DNA from: Virgibacillus proomii
Lineage (GTDB): Bacteria > Bacillota > Bacilli > Bacillales > Amphibacillaceae
Direction: 5' to 3'
Length of the DNA stretch: 64,000 nt
Assembly: GCF_900162615.1 (NCBI RefSeq)
Contig: NZ_FUFN01000009.1
Coordinates: 746,520-810,519, forward strand
A program made the position numbers and the translations under genes. This document shows, piece after piece, positions 45,263 through 53,138 of the stretch. How positions within the stretch are numbered: the stretch's first letter is position 1; every line of letters starts with the position of its first letter. The notes beneath the pieces are model-generated. The model saw only the letters and a list, made by a program, of their open reading frames with translations, did not search any database and was not told the DNA's origin.

Positions 45263-47269
45263 TTAACCACTGGCTGTTTTTTGTATTTCCTCTTCATCCG
45301 AACCTTTTGATCGCTTCAGATAAAATTGCCCAGCGATCATAATAATAAATGCCACAAGACCAAAAAGATCCGTATTACCTTCCGGATAGATTAATAATAA
45401 ACCAACTGCTATTGCTAGCAAACGAGCTAACCAATGAAGTTTTATATACCAAAACCCAATTAACCCAGCTCCAATAGCAATCATCCCAGTAATTGCCGTA
45501 ATCAAAATCCAAGTAACCTCTAGAATCGTTGCATCAATCATCAACAGTTGCGGTTGTAATACAAACATGTATGGGATGATAAAGGCCGCAATTGCCAGTT
45601 TGGCAGCATTTGCCCCGGTACGAATTGGTTCGCCACCGGAAATTCCTGTCGCTGCAAAAGCAGCTAACGCAACTGGAGGCGTGATGTCTGCAACAATTCC
45701 GAAATAAAATACAAACATATGCCCCGCTAAAACCGGAATTGCAACCTCAAGTTGATTGTTTAACGCTAAAATAGCTGGTAAAGCTATTGTCGAGGTAATA
45801 ATATAATTTGCTGTTGTCGGTGAACCCATTCCTAAAACAATGGAAGTAATCATTGTAAAAAATAGAGTCAATAGTAATTGTATTTCTGCAGAGGTTGTAA
45901 TAGCTTCTGCCATGCTTACTAAACTATTTCCTAATTTTAATCCAAGCCCGGTTTTCGTTACTACACCTACAATAATTCCCGCACATGCTGTTGCTGCAGC
46001 GACTCCTAAAGCAGTTCTCGCTCCTGAAGTCAACGCTATAATAAACTTTTTCGGCGTAATTCTTGTATCTTTTCTAAACAAACTCACTAAAACCGTTATC
46101 CCAATACCATATAATGCTGTTCGTTCAATACTAAATCCTTCAAATAACAACCAAACAATCGCTATAATAGGCAAAAGCAAATGAATCTTCTTTAAAACTT
46201 CCTTTTTTGGTGGAATTTGCTCCTTTGGTAAACCATAAAGCCCGAGGCGTTTCGCTTCTAAATGTGTCATGATCCAAATCCCTGAAAAGTATAAAATAGC
46301 TGGAATTAAAGCCGCTTTAGCTATCTCCCAATATCCTACACCCGCAAACTCAATCATCAAAAAAGCAGCTGCACCCATTATCGGTGGCATAATTTGACCG
46401 CCGGTTGACGAAGCTGCTTCAACTGCACCTGCAAAATTTGGTTTATATCCTAATCGCTTCATCATTGGTATTGTATACGAACCAGTTGTAACCGTATTGG
46501 CAACAGAACTTCCAGAAATAGTTCCATTTAATGCACTGGAAAAAATTGCAACCTTTGCTGGTCCACCAGTACGCCTTCCAGCAAGAGAAATGGCCAAATC
46601 ATTAAAATAATTTCCGACGCCCGTTTGGACAAGAAATGCACCAAATAATAGAAAGAGGAAAATATAGGTCGAGGAAACTTGCAAAGGTGTACCTAAGATA
46701 CCTTCTGTTGTAAAAAACATGGAATTGATAAGCTGCTCTAGGCTTAATCCTCTATGCGCAAGCATACCAGGCATTTGTCTACCAAAGAAAGCGTAAATTA
46801 AAAATAGAGCGGCAATTACCGTTATTGGTAAACCGACAGCGCGCCTTGTTGCCTCTATGACCAATATTATCGCTAATCCCCCAATAACCATTTGTACTTG
46901 GGAGATACCGCCAACCTGCTGAACAATCGTATCATAATATAATGGCCAGTACCCACATACGATGATTGACAACATTACTAGAATATAGTCATACCATGCC
47001 ACTTTATGCTTTATCCCTTGTTTTTTTCTAGCGGGAAATAGCAGGAAAATTAATGATAGAGCAAATCCTAAGTGTATCGTTCTCTGAATATACGCTGTCT
47101 TTTGTCCAAATGCACCCGTATATAATTGAAAAATAGAGAAGGATAGTAGACCTATAAAGACGATGGCAGCAGCTACTCCGGCTAACTTTCGCGTATTAGA
47201 TTCCGCATCATACTTCTGTAGCAACTCTTCTTGCTCTTGTCTCGTAATCTCATCTTTTGCATCATTCAT
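45263..47269 (-). CDS. TRAP transporter fused permease (DctQM type, TAXI system)
   Basis: A 668-residue membrane protein with about 16-18 helices. The first 150 or so residues correspond to the small DctQ part and the rest to the large DctM part. Visible segments include SGSSVANTVTTGSYTIPMMK and GMGSPTTANYIITSTIALP, with VEAASSTGGQIMPPIMGAAA typical of TAXI-type fused permeases. It takes up an organic acid with Na+ or H+, using the binding protein encoded upstream. The start overlaps the DUF1850 gene by 8 nt. Confidence 0.92.
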   Translation of the reverse strand: MNDAKDEITRQEQEELLQKYDAESNTRKLAGVAAAIVFIGLLSFSIFQLYTGAFGQKTAYIQRTIHLGFALSLIFLLFPARKKQGIKHKVAWYDYILVMLSIIVCGYWPLYYDTIVQQVGGISQVQMVIGGLAIILVIEATRRAVGLPITVIAALFLIYAFFGRQMPGMLAHRGLSLEQLINSMFFTTEGILGTPLQVSSTYIFLFLLFGAFLVQTGVGNYFNDLAISLAGRRTGGPAKVAIFSSALNGTISGSSVANTVTTGSYTIPMMKRLGYKPNFAGAVEAASSTGGQIMPPIMGAAAFLMIEFAGVGYWEIAKAALIPAILYFSGIWIMTHLEAKRLGLYGLPKEQIPPKKEVLKKIHLLLPIIAIVWLLFEGFSIERTALYGIGITVLVSLFRKDTRITPKKFIIALTSGARTALGVAAATACAGIIVGVVTKTGLGLKLGNSLVSMAEAITTSAEIQLLLTLFFTMITSIVLGMGSPTTANYIITSTIALPAILALNNQLEVAIPVLAGHMFVFYFGIVADITPPVALAAFAATGISGGEPIRTGANAAKLAIAAFIIPYMFVLQPQLLMIDATILEVTWILITAITGMIAIGAGLIGFWYIKLHWLARLLAIAVGLLLIYPEGNTDLFGLVAFIIMIAGQFYLKRSKGSDEEEIQKTASG

Positions 47270-47804
47270 GTATCCTCATTCCTTTCAAGAATTGCCATAA
47301 CGTTAGGTTCTCAATCTTCAACGTAAACCAATCACCAGGCTTAAAAAATTCATTTAAGTAAATCTGATTTTCCGCATATTCTCCCCATACTAAACGATTT
47401 TCAGAAACAACTTTCCCGTTTCGTAATTTAATTTGTTGAAATTGATTGTTCAAATTTTTAATATGGTACTTCCCATTCTCATAGGAAAACTCTTCCCCAT
47501 TTTGTGCATTAGCAGGCATACCGATCCCAAATTCTTCAAAAATGATTTCCGTTTGCCGAATCGATTGTTGTTCAGTAACAACATATTTTTCGATCACATC
47601 TTTTAAATGAATAGAATGTGTGAAAATTAATTGAAATTCTTCGCCTTCATTAATTGGTAAAAATGCAGCAACTCGCTCTGTATTCTCTTGATAGAATATT
47701 AATGCCGAACGAAAAGGTACAAATAGCATGATCCATACGATTATGCAAAGGAGCAAAATAGTGATGAGAAGATATTTTTTTCTGTATATTCCCTTCATAT
47801 TCAT
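47262..47804 (-). CDS. DUF1850 domain protein
   Basis: A 180-residue membrane-anchored protein: one N-terminal helix (about 10-30), then an extracytoplasmic beta-rich domain with EEFQLIFTHSIHLKDVIEKY and FEEFGIGMPANAQNG. DUF1850 genes commonly sit next to TAXI-TRAP permease genes, and this one is translationally coupled to the permease. Its role is unknown; help in substrate capture or complex assembly is a guess. Confidence 0.85.
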   Translation of the reverse strand: MNMKGIYRKKYLLITILLLCIIVWIMLFVPFRSALIFYQENTERVAAFLPINEGEEFQLIFTHSIHLKDVIEKYVVTEQQSIRQTEIIFEEFGIGMPANAQNGEEFSYENGKYHIKNLNNQFQQIKLRNGKVVSENRLVWGEYAENQIYLNEFFKPGDWFTLKIENLTLWQFLKGMRIHE

Positions 47805-48051
47805 CTCACCTTAGATTTAATAAATTAAAGAGGATGGTCAAAAGATATGTCGAAATTCCTCGTCATTAGAACGTATAAAACATTACTGCTAACGTTAAAA
47901 TAACGCGAACAGAATTTTAAAATTCAACATAAAAAGCACAACGCCAGCAGCTACGTTTTCTTTACCCGCTTATTTCATCGCTACTTCGTGTATTCAAATA
48001 CATTCACTTTGCCACTCGAGACGGCTTTCCTTCGAACTTCGATACACAAGA

Positions 48052-48145
48052 CGTCAATCGACATGGACTCGAATCTAAAGAAAGGCCGACGAAAAACGGG
48101 CTTGCCGTCCACCGTCGGCATCCCCCTTTAGAATGTTTTCTTTTT
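48052..48145 (-). repeat. dispersed repeat (D type), minus-strand copy
   Basis: Read on the minus strand: AAAAAGAAAACATTCTAAAG, then GGATGCCGACGG, a loop, TTTTTCGTCGGCCTTTCTTT and AGATTCGAGTCCATG. The GCCGACG/CGTCGGC stem of the copy at 26401 is kept. It lies between the binding-protein gene and the DUF1850 gene, so it may interrupt the TAXI operon. Bases 47805-48051 show no gene. Confidence 0.7.
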
Positions 48146-48207
48146 CGTAAAGAACTCTCCAGTCTGTACATCGCTAACCGACTGCTTCTAGCTTTTGTTC
48201 TCCTAGA

Positions 48208-48405
48208 AAAAGAAGGACATTTTTTCTATATGGGATGTACGATTACGGAGCTTCCCTTATCCTGTTACAATGCTGATACTATCGTAGGGAGTAGGAAGTT
48301 TATTACAGCTTGAGCGCACACTAGACGAAGCTCGTTTCAAAAAACAATATCCATTATGCTCCAAACGGATATTGTTTCTAGATAATAATGAAATCGTCAA
48401 CAAAA
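48208..48405 (+). repeat. dispersed repeats (E and C type)
   Basis: CTAGAAAAAGAAGGACATTT, a GGGATGTACGATTACGGAGC stretch and TTATCCTGTTACAATG form the E part, which recurs at 52905-52995. GAGCGCACACTAGACGAAGC and TTTCAAAAAACAATATCC form a C-type part related to 8815-8871 and 61270-61350. It lies in the 780-nt gap inside the TAXI gene group. No gene was found there. Confidence 0.5.
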
Positions 48406-48582
48406 ATACATTGCGTTTTTCCAAGGTCGTATCCGATCCTAAGCTTTTACCACCTTTTTGAACACGAACTTAAAGCACAGATAGCATGAAACTTTCCTAA
48501 ACCTGAAAGGCATTCGAGTTAAACATGAAAGAGCCGGCAGCAAATTACTCATTATAGATTTAAAGCCGGCCATGAAATAACA

Positions 48583-49596
48583 TTACTCCGATGAAGATAC
48601 TCCTTCTTCGTCAAAGTATTTTTTAGCACCTGGATGTAAGTCAACACCGATACCCTCAAGAGCAGACTCCTTCGTTATATACTCACTTTTATCATGGGAA
48701 ATTTTATCTGTATTATCATATATTGCTTTCGTAATATCATAAACAACATCTTCCGAAAGGTCTGTTGTAACAGCTAACATGGCTAAAACAGCCACTGTTG
48801 GTACATCATTCTTTATATCATACGTTCCTGCTTTTACTGTATCACTCGCATAATATGGATACTTTTCTATTAAGGCGTCCACTTTATCCTGTTCAATTGG
48901 CACAATGCTAACATCTACTTGTGCTGCTAATCCTTCGACTGCTCCAGTTGGTGTCCCTGCAGTAATAAATGCTGCATCAATGTTTCCGTCTTGGATACCC
49001 CCAGTGGATTCACCAAAATCAAGGTTTTGTGCTTTAATATCGTCCATAGACATATCGTGAATTTCTAGAATTTGTTCAGCATTGACATACGTTCCAGAAC
49101 CAGGGGCTCCTACTGAAACGGATTTTCCAGCTAAATCTTTCACAGAATTAATGCCAGAATCCTTTGTTGTAACAATTTGAATGGTTTCTGGATAAAGCGA
49201 ACCTAATGCTACAACATTATCAATAGGATCACCTTCGAATGTATTAATACCTTCAACAGCATTCGACATGACGTCTGTTTGTACAAATGCTATTTGTGCA
49301 TCCCCATCCCTTAGTGCAACCACATTGTCCGCAGAAGCATTGGATGATTGTGCATCTGTTTGAATACCTGTTTCTTTACTAATAATGTTGGCCATCTCTC
49401 CACCCAGTGGGTAATAGGTACCACTTGTACCGCCCGTCAACATGCTTAAGAATTCCGGTTTTTCAGTTGTTTTTTCATTGTCTCCTTTATTATTTGCATT
49501 AGCTTTTTCTCCTTCATCATTTCCACCACAGGCAGCTAAAAATAATGTAAATCCAAATAGAATTGATATCAACCATAGCCATTTTTTCTGTTTCAT
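48583..49596 (-). CDS. TAXI family TRAP transporter solute-binding lipoprotein
   Basis: A 337-residue exported lipoprotein. The signal ends in LFLAACGG, with Cys23 as the lipidated residue, followed by a charged Asn/Lys/Glu linker. The TAXI domain has SMLTGGTSGTYYPLGGEMAN, QSSNASADNVVAL and SVSVGAPGSGTYVNAEQIL; the family name comes from the T-A-x-I-type motif in this area. It captures the substrate, probably an organic acid or amino acid, for the fused permease. A sigma-A-type promoter and a strong CcpA-type site lie upstream. About 780 nt of repeats separate it from its partner genes. Confidence 0.92.
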   Translation of the reverse strand: MKQKKWLWLISILFGFTLFLAACGGNDEGEKANANNKGDNEKTTEKPEFLSMLTGGTSGTYYPLGGEMANIISKETGIQTDAQSSNASADNVVALRDGDAQIAFVQTDVMSNAVEGINTFEGDPIDNVVALGSLYPETIQIVTTKDSGINSVKDLAGKSVSVGAPGSGTYVNAEQILEIHDMSMDDIKAQNLDFGESTGGIQDGNIDAAFITAGTPTGAVEGLAAQVDVSIVPIEQDKVDALIEKYPYYASDTVKAGTYDIKNDVPTVAVLAMLAVTTDLSEDVVYDITKAIYDNTDKISHDKSEYITKESALEGIGVDLHPGAKKYFDEEGVSSSE

Positions 49597-49631
49597 GAAA
49601 ATTCTCCCCCTTTTAGCATAATATCGAATAT

Positions 49632-49661
49632 ATTTTACCCTGTTTAGTATTTTATTGTCAA
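49632..49661 (-). promoter_or_regulatory. sigma-A-type promoter of the TAXI binding-protein gene
   Basis: On the minus strand TTGACA (49661-49656) and TAAAAT (49637-49632) are 18 bp apart. They lie about 35 bp before the start codon, followed by a GGGGGAG ribosome site. Confidence 0.65.
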
Positions 49662-49699
49662 ACTATTATAAACAGAACAAATAGGTTAAATATTATAAC

Positions 49700-49713
49700 T
49701 GTAAGCGAAAACA
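49700..49713 (+). promoter_or_regulatory. catabolite-responsive element upstream of the TAXI gene
   Basis: TGTAAGCGAAAACA followed by A matches WTGNNARCGNWWWCAW at 15 of 16 positions. It sits about 40 bp upstream of the proposed -35 box of the binding-protein gene. The position could allow either activation or roadblock control by CcpA; the direction of control cannot be read from sequence. Confidence 0.7.
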
Positions 49714-49835
49714 ATATTATTTGAAAACATTTTATTTAGAAATAGGAACGAAACAAAGGCGATCATCTAACGAAATTAAAAGAAACTGTCTATAATTGAC
49801 TCGTTTCTGATAGCTAAGGTTTTTTCTTAATGTAA

Positions 49836-49885
49836 TACTCGGCTCTCAAAGTGGGAGACTTACGGTACCTTACATACGGGATAAA
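49836..49885 (+). repeat. 3' fragment of an MPR core
   Basis: CTCAAAGTGGGAGACTTACG, GTACCTTACATACGGG and ATAAAC are the last part of a core, including one arm of the inner stem and of the GGTGCCG stem. The 5' two-thirds is absent. It abuts the terminator of the nitronate monooxygenase gene. The remaining 49597-49925 gap holds the TAXI promoter region. Confidence 0.8.
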
Positions 49886-49886
49886 C

Positions 49887-49924
49887 AGAAAACAGATTAG
49901 TTCGCCACAACTAATCTGTTTTCT
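49887..49924 (-). terminator. terminator of the nitronate monooxygenase gene
   Basis: AGAAAACAGATTAGTT and AACTAATCTGTTTTCT form a perfect 16-bp stem with a 6-nt loop, one base from the stop codon. A tail with moderate T content follows on the minus strand. Confidence 0.85.
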
Positions 49925-49925
49925 G

Positions 49926-50966
49926 TCATCTATTACTTAATGATTGAATTATTGCGCTTACTGTTTCTTCTCTTGTTATACTACCGACCCGCTGCCCCGC
50001 CCATAATGATTGATATTGCGGATTAGCTTGTTGTTGAGCTACTTTTCGGATATCCTTTGTTAATTCATTTTGAATCGGAAATGGCATCGCTGGTACCTGT
50101 TTTTGCTCCAATTCTTTAATAAATGTATTTACGATTCCCCTTGCAGGACGACCGGAAAAATATTTAGTAATCACTGTATCCTCATCATTTGCTTTGATTA
50201 ATGCATCCTTATAAGAATCAGCTGTACCCGCTTCCTTTGCTACAAGAAAACGTGTACCAAGCTGTACCGCTGCTGCTCCCATCGCTAATAAGCCTTCTAT
50301 CTGCTCTTTGCTATAGATTCCCCCAGTAGCAATAACAGGAACCTCTACTGCTTCAATTATAGAAGCAAGTAAAGAAACTAACCCTATATCACAGCCGTTC
50401 GGATATTTCTCCATATGAAAAGTTCCACGATGTCCACCTGCTTCATACCCTTGAGCAACGATCATATCATAACCTGCTGCTTCAAGCTGCTTCGCTTCCT
50501 CAACATTCGTCGCCATACCAATTAGAATTACCTGATTTGCTTTTAGCTTTAGAATATGCTCCTTGGAAAGCAGTCCAAATGCGGTACTGACTATTGGCAC
50601 TTTTTCTTCTAAAATAACCTCTATATTTTCCAGCAAATAATCCATTGTCTGTACATGATCCATGCCACTGGTAATCCCTAACTCTTCACGGAATTTGTTT
50701 AATTCCGCTTGCATACCCGAGACATCATCTGAAAAAGCCTTTAAATTGGTGGCAAAAACATTCACCGCAAATGGCTTTTTTGTTTGTTGCTTTATTTGCT
50801 GAATAGTTTTTCGCAGTGACTCCGGGTTCATATAGCCTGCCCCAATTGTTCCCAATGCTCCTTCATTTGCCACTGCTGCTACTAATTCAGGCGTAGTAAT
50901 CCCACCAGCCATTCCTGCTTGAATAATTGGTATGTTAACACCTGTAAGTTGCAAAAAACGGTTCAT
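49926..50966 (-). CDS. nitronate monooxygenase family flavoprotein
   Basis: A 346-residue FMN-dependent TIM-barrel enzyme. Marks: IPIIQAGMAGGITTPELVAA, PFAVNVFATN, MIVAQGYEAGGHRGTFHMEK with the FMN-side histidine, and VIATGGIYSKEQIEGLLAMGAAA with GTRFLVAKEA. The family oxidises nitronates such as propionate-3-nitronate; FabK enoyl reductases share the fold and cannot be fully excluded. An open frame adds 26 residues upstream, but GAAGGAGGAG lies eight bases before the ATG at 50966. The gene is divergent from a regulator gene 330 bp away. Confidence 0.87.
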   Translation of the reverse strand: MNRFLQLTGVNIPIIQAGMAGGITTPELVAAVANEGALGTIGAGYMNPESLRKTIQQIKQQTKKPFAVNVFATNLKAFSDDVSGMQAELNKFREELGITSGMDHVQTMDYLLENIEVILEEKVPIVSTAFGLLSKEHILKLKANQVILIGMATNVEEAKQLEAAGYDMIVAQGYEAGGHRGTFHMEKYPNGCDIGLVSLLASIIEAVEVPVIATGGIYSKEQIEGLLAMGAAAVQLGTRFLVAKEAGTADSYKDALIKANDEDTVITKYFSGRPARGIVNTFIKELEQKQVPAMPFPIQNELTKDIRKVAQQQANPQYQSLWAGQRVGSITREETVSAIIQSLSNR

Positions 50967-51298
50967 CCCATTTTCTCCTCCTTCTAATTTCCAGATAATT
51001 TGATCATACCATGAAAACATTAATAGATTAGCATTTTCCCCCATTCTTAAAAATCTGTTTTTAATAGAAACTATTTTCTCATTAGATGATATTACAAAAT
51101 AGATTTAACAGGTATATTCAAATATAATCTTGACAATTATCAGAAGATTGGCTACCATATTGCTAATCTAAATAGGACTACAACTTTCTTACTTGTATAA
51201 ATCACACTAATACTTTAATACATTAGCGCGTTTTCTTATTAATCATGTTATCTATCATGTGGCAAGTACTACAAAATATAATTTATAGGGGCGATACG

Positions 51299-52573
51299 AT
51301 GAGGATGAAAGTGGCCATATTTGGCAGAAAAGCAATGGTCAATCATACGAATAAAGTTATGAATAGTTACAAGGATATGGAATTTAATTTTTTTCTTTAC
51401 TCTAACATGGAAGAGATCAGATTATTAATCGATAAAGCATACCTATGTGATATATTTCTGTTTACAGAACAACTCCCTTACTTGTTTATCAAGAAGAAAT
51501 TAATTCGAAAAAAACTTCCCTGTATTCATGTTTCGTTTGATGAATACATGTTATTAACTACATTGCATCAGCTGCAAACAGAAAAAACAAAAGCACACAA
51601 GCGATTTTCTATCGATGCTTGCGATGACAGACCGGTTAAAAATGTCCTGTCTGAATTAGGCATTCAAGAGAATGAAGTTCACATCTTAAAAATGGACGAA
51701 ACAATGTTTATCAATTATCACCAAGTTACCAACTATCATCAGCATTTATGGGAGCAAGGGAAGATTGACTTCGTATTGACCTCCTTAGATGAGGTAAAGC
51801 ATACGCTAAAACAAAAAAACATTCCCGTTAGTTGTATGTCAATCCCCAAAGTAAATCTGGCAGCCGCAATTGATGAAGCAAGGAAAATCGGACAATTATA
51901 CAATTACCAAAAAAACAACGTTCAAGTTGTAATAGGATACCTAGAATTGAAAGGAGTAAACCAACCAGGCAAAGAAGCTTGCTATACATTACATCAGCTT
52001 ATTGCCGAATTTGTTCAGCAAACGAAGGCAACGGTTGTTACCAATCATGATAAACAACTTGTACTTTTCGGCACAAACCCAGTCTTAGAGCAAATAAAAC
52101 AGTATTACCGTGACTTTCCATTATTACACATCATTGAGCAACAACTAGAAGCTCCGGTTGCTATGGGATTTGGTGTAGCTTTAAACGCCAACGAAGCAGA
52201 AAAAAATGCCCGACTAGCATTAAAATCCGCTCAAGCTACAAATGATAGTAAGTGCTACCTCGTTAATCAGTGCCAAGATATCATTGGTCCAATTGGTGTC
52301 CCGAAAACCTTTGACACTTCCAAACTATACCATGCACTCATTCATGAAGCACGTTTAAACAATGATCTATCTTATAACTTTATCCAGTTTATTACGAAAC
52401 GAAATAACGAACCTTTCTCCTCCCATGATTTCGCCTTACACTATAAAGTGACCAAGCGTAGCGCCGAGCGTACTATTAATAAGCTGTTATCAGGCAAGGT
52501 TATTAAAATAGCCGGCGAAGAGAAGCCTTACGTGAGAGGAAGACCAAGAAAGCTGTTTAATTTAAATTTATGA
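51299..52573 (+). CDS. predicted transcriptional regulator with degenerate GGDEF-like and winged-helix domains
   Basis: A 424-residue cytoplasmic protein. Residues 1-180 look like a sensory region recalling PrpR-N type domains (VLTSLDEVKHTLKQKNIPVS). Residues about 205-315 resemble a catalytically dead GGDEF-type fold: VVIGYLELKGVNQPGKEACY, then APVAMGFGVALNANEAEKNA. The C-terminal 70 residues carry a winged-helix segment (FALHYKVTKRSAERTINKLL, SGKVIK, VRGRPRKLF). The ATG at 51299 has TAGGGGCG before it; the frame is open 18 codons further up. It is divergent from the nitronate monooxygenase gene, a plausible target. Confidence 0.6.
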   Translation: MRMKVAIFGRKAMVNHTNKVMNSYKDMEFNFFLYSNMEEIRLLIDKAYLCDIFLFTEQLPYLFIKKKLIRKKLPCIHVSFDEYMLLTTLHQLQTEKTKAHKRFSIDACDDRPVKNVLSELGIQENEVHILKMDETMFINYHQVTNYHQHLWEQGKIDFVLTSLDEVKHTLKQKNIPVSCMSIPKVNLAAAIDEARKIGQLYNYQKNNVQVVIGYLELKGVNQPGKEACYTLHQLIAEFVQQTKATVVTNHDKQLVLFGTNPVLEQIKQYYRDFPLLHIIEQQLEAPVAMGFGVALNANEAEKNARLALKSAQATNDSKCYLVNQCQDIIGPIGVPKTFDTSKLYHALIHEARLNNDLSYNFIQFITKRNNEPFSSHDFALHYKVTKRSAERTINKLLSGKVIKIAGEEKPYVRGRPRKLFNLNL

Positions 52574-52697
52574 TCCACCGTTTACAAACAGCTTCCTAAC
52601 ATAGCCGGTCAGAAAGAAGAAAATGATTCATTACATTTATAGGAACAAAAGCTAGAAGCCTCGGTTAGCAGCGTACAAACCGGAAAGCTTCTGAAGC

Positions 52698-52906
52698 GAT
52701 AAAGGGAAACTTCATTTCTTGGAGCGCTTTTCCCAAGAAATGTTAGTACCGTAAGGAAATGACCTAAAGGCCCTTGAACCAATCGGGGATTTAGGTGCCG
52801 GTTTCGATAACTTAAACTTCTCCGTATTCTCTCAGTTGTAATTTTACGGCACCTTACATACGGGATAAAGGGAAACTTCAATCAAGGAGTACCTTTCTCC
52901 TTGAAA
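52698..52906 (+). repeat. MPR core followed by the start of a second core
   Basis: Core 1 (52698-52868) has P1 CATTTCTTGG/CCAAGAAATG with a changed loop, the cassette (with CAAGGG changed to TAAGGA), an altered inner stem and GGTGCCGG/CGGCACC. After the shared GGGATAAAG a second core begins (GGAAACTTCAATCAAGGAG, then CTCCTTGA) and stops near 52906. No outer modules are present. Confidence 0.85.
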
Positions 52907-52995
52907 AAGAAGAACGCTTTTTCTGCGTGGGATACATATTCAATGAAGCTTTCCTTGTCCTGTCAATCCAAATAAATCAGGAATGTTGGAGTCGT
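52907..52995 (+). repeat. dispersed repeat (E type)
   Basis: AAGAAGAACGCTTTTTCTGC, GTGGGATACATATTCAATGA and AGCTTTCCTTGTCCTGTC match the stretch at 48213-48277 with about a quarter of bases changed. It begins exactly where the truncated MPR core ends, so one probably interrupted the other. No gene lies in 52574-53138. Confidence 0.5.
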
Positions 52996-53138
52996 TTTTC
53001 TTATCCTGTCCGCCTATGTTTTTTGGTCAATTTACATCAGATATTCTTATAAAGGATTTAATCATTTCTACCTTGATTCGTTTCCCTTGATGATTTTAAA
53101 ACAAGATTTTCGTACAACTAATAGCCGGTTAAAATGTT

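Noticed and set aside
49926..50966. Enoyl-ACP reductase II (FabK) as the identity of the nitronate monooxygenase-like gene
   Set aside because: The fold is shared, but there is no fatty-acid synthesis context, and the gene is divergent from a stand-alone regulator. Not fully excluded.
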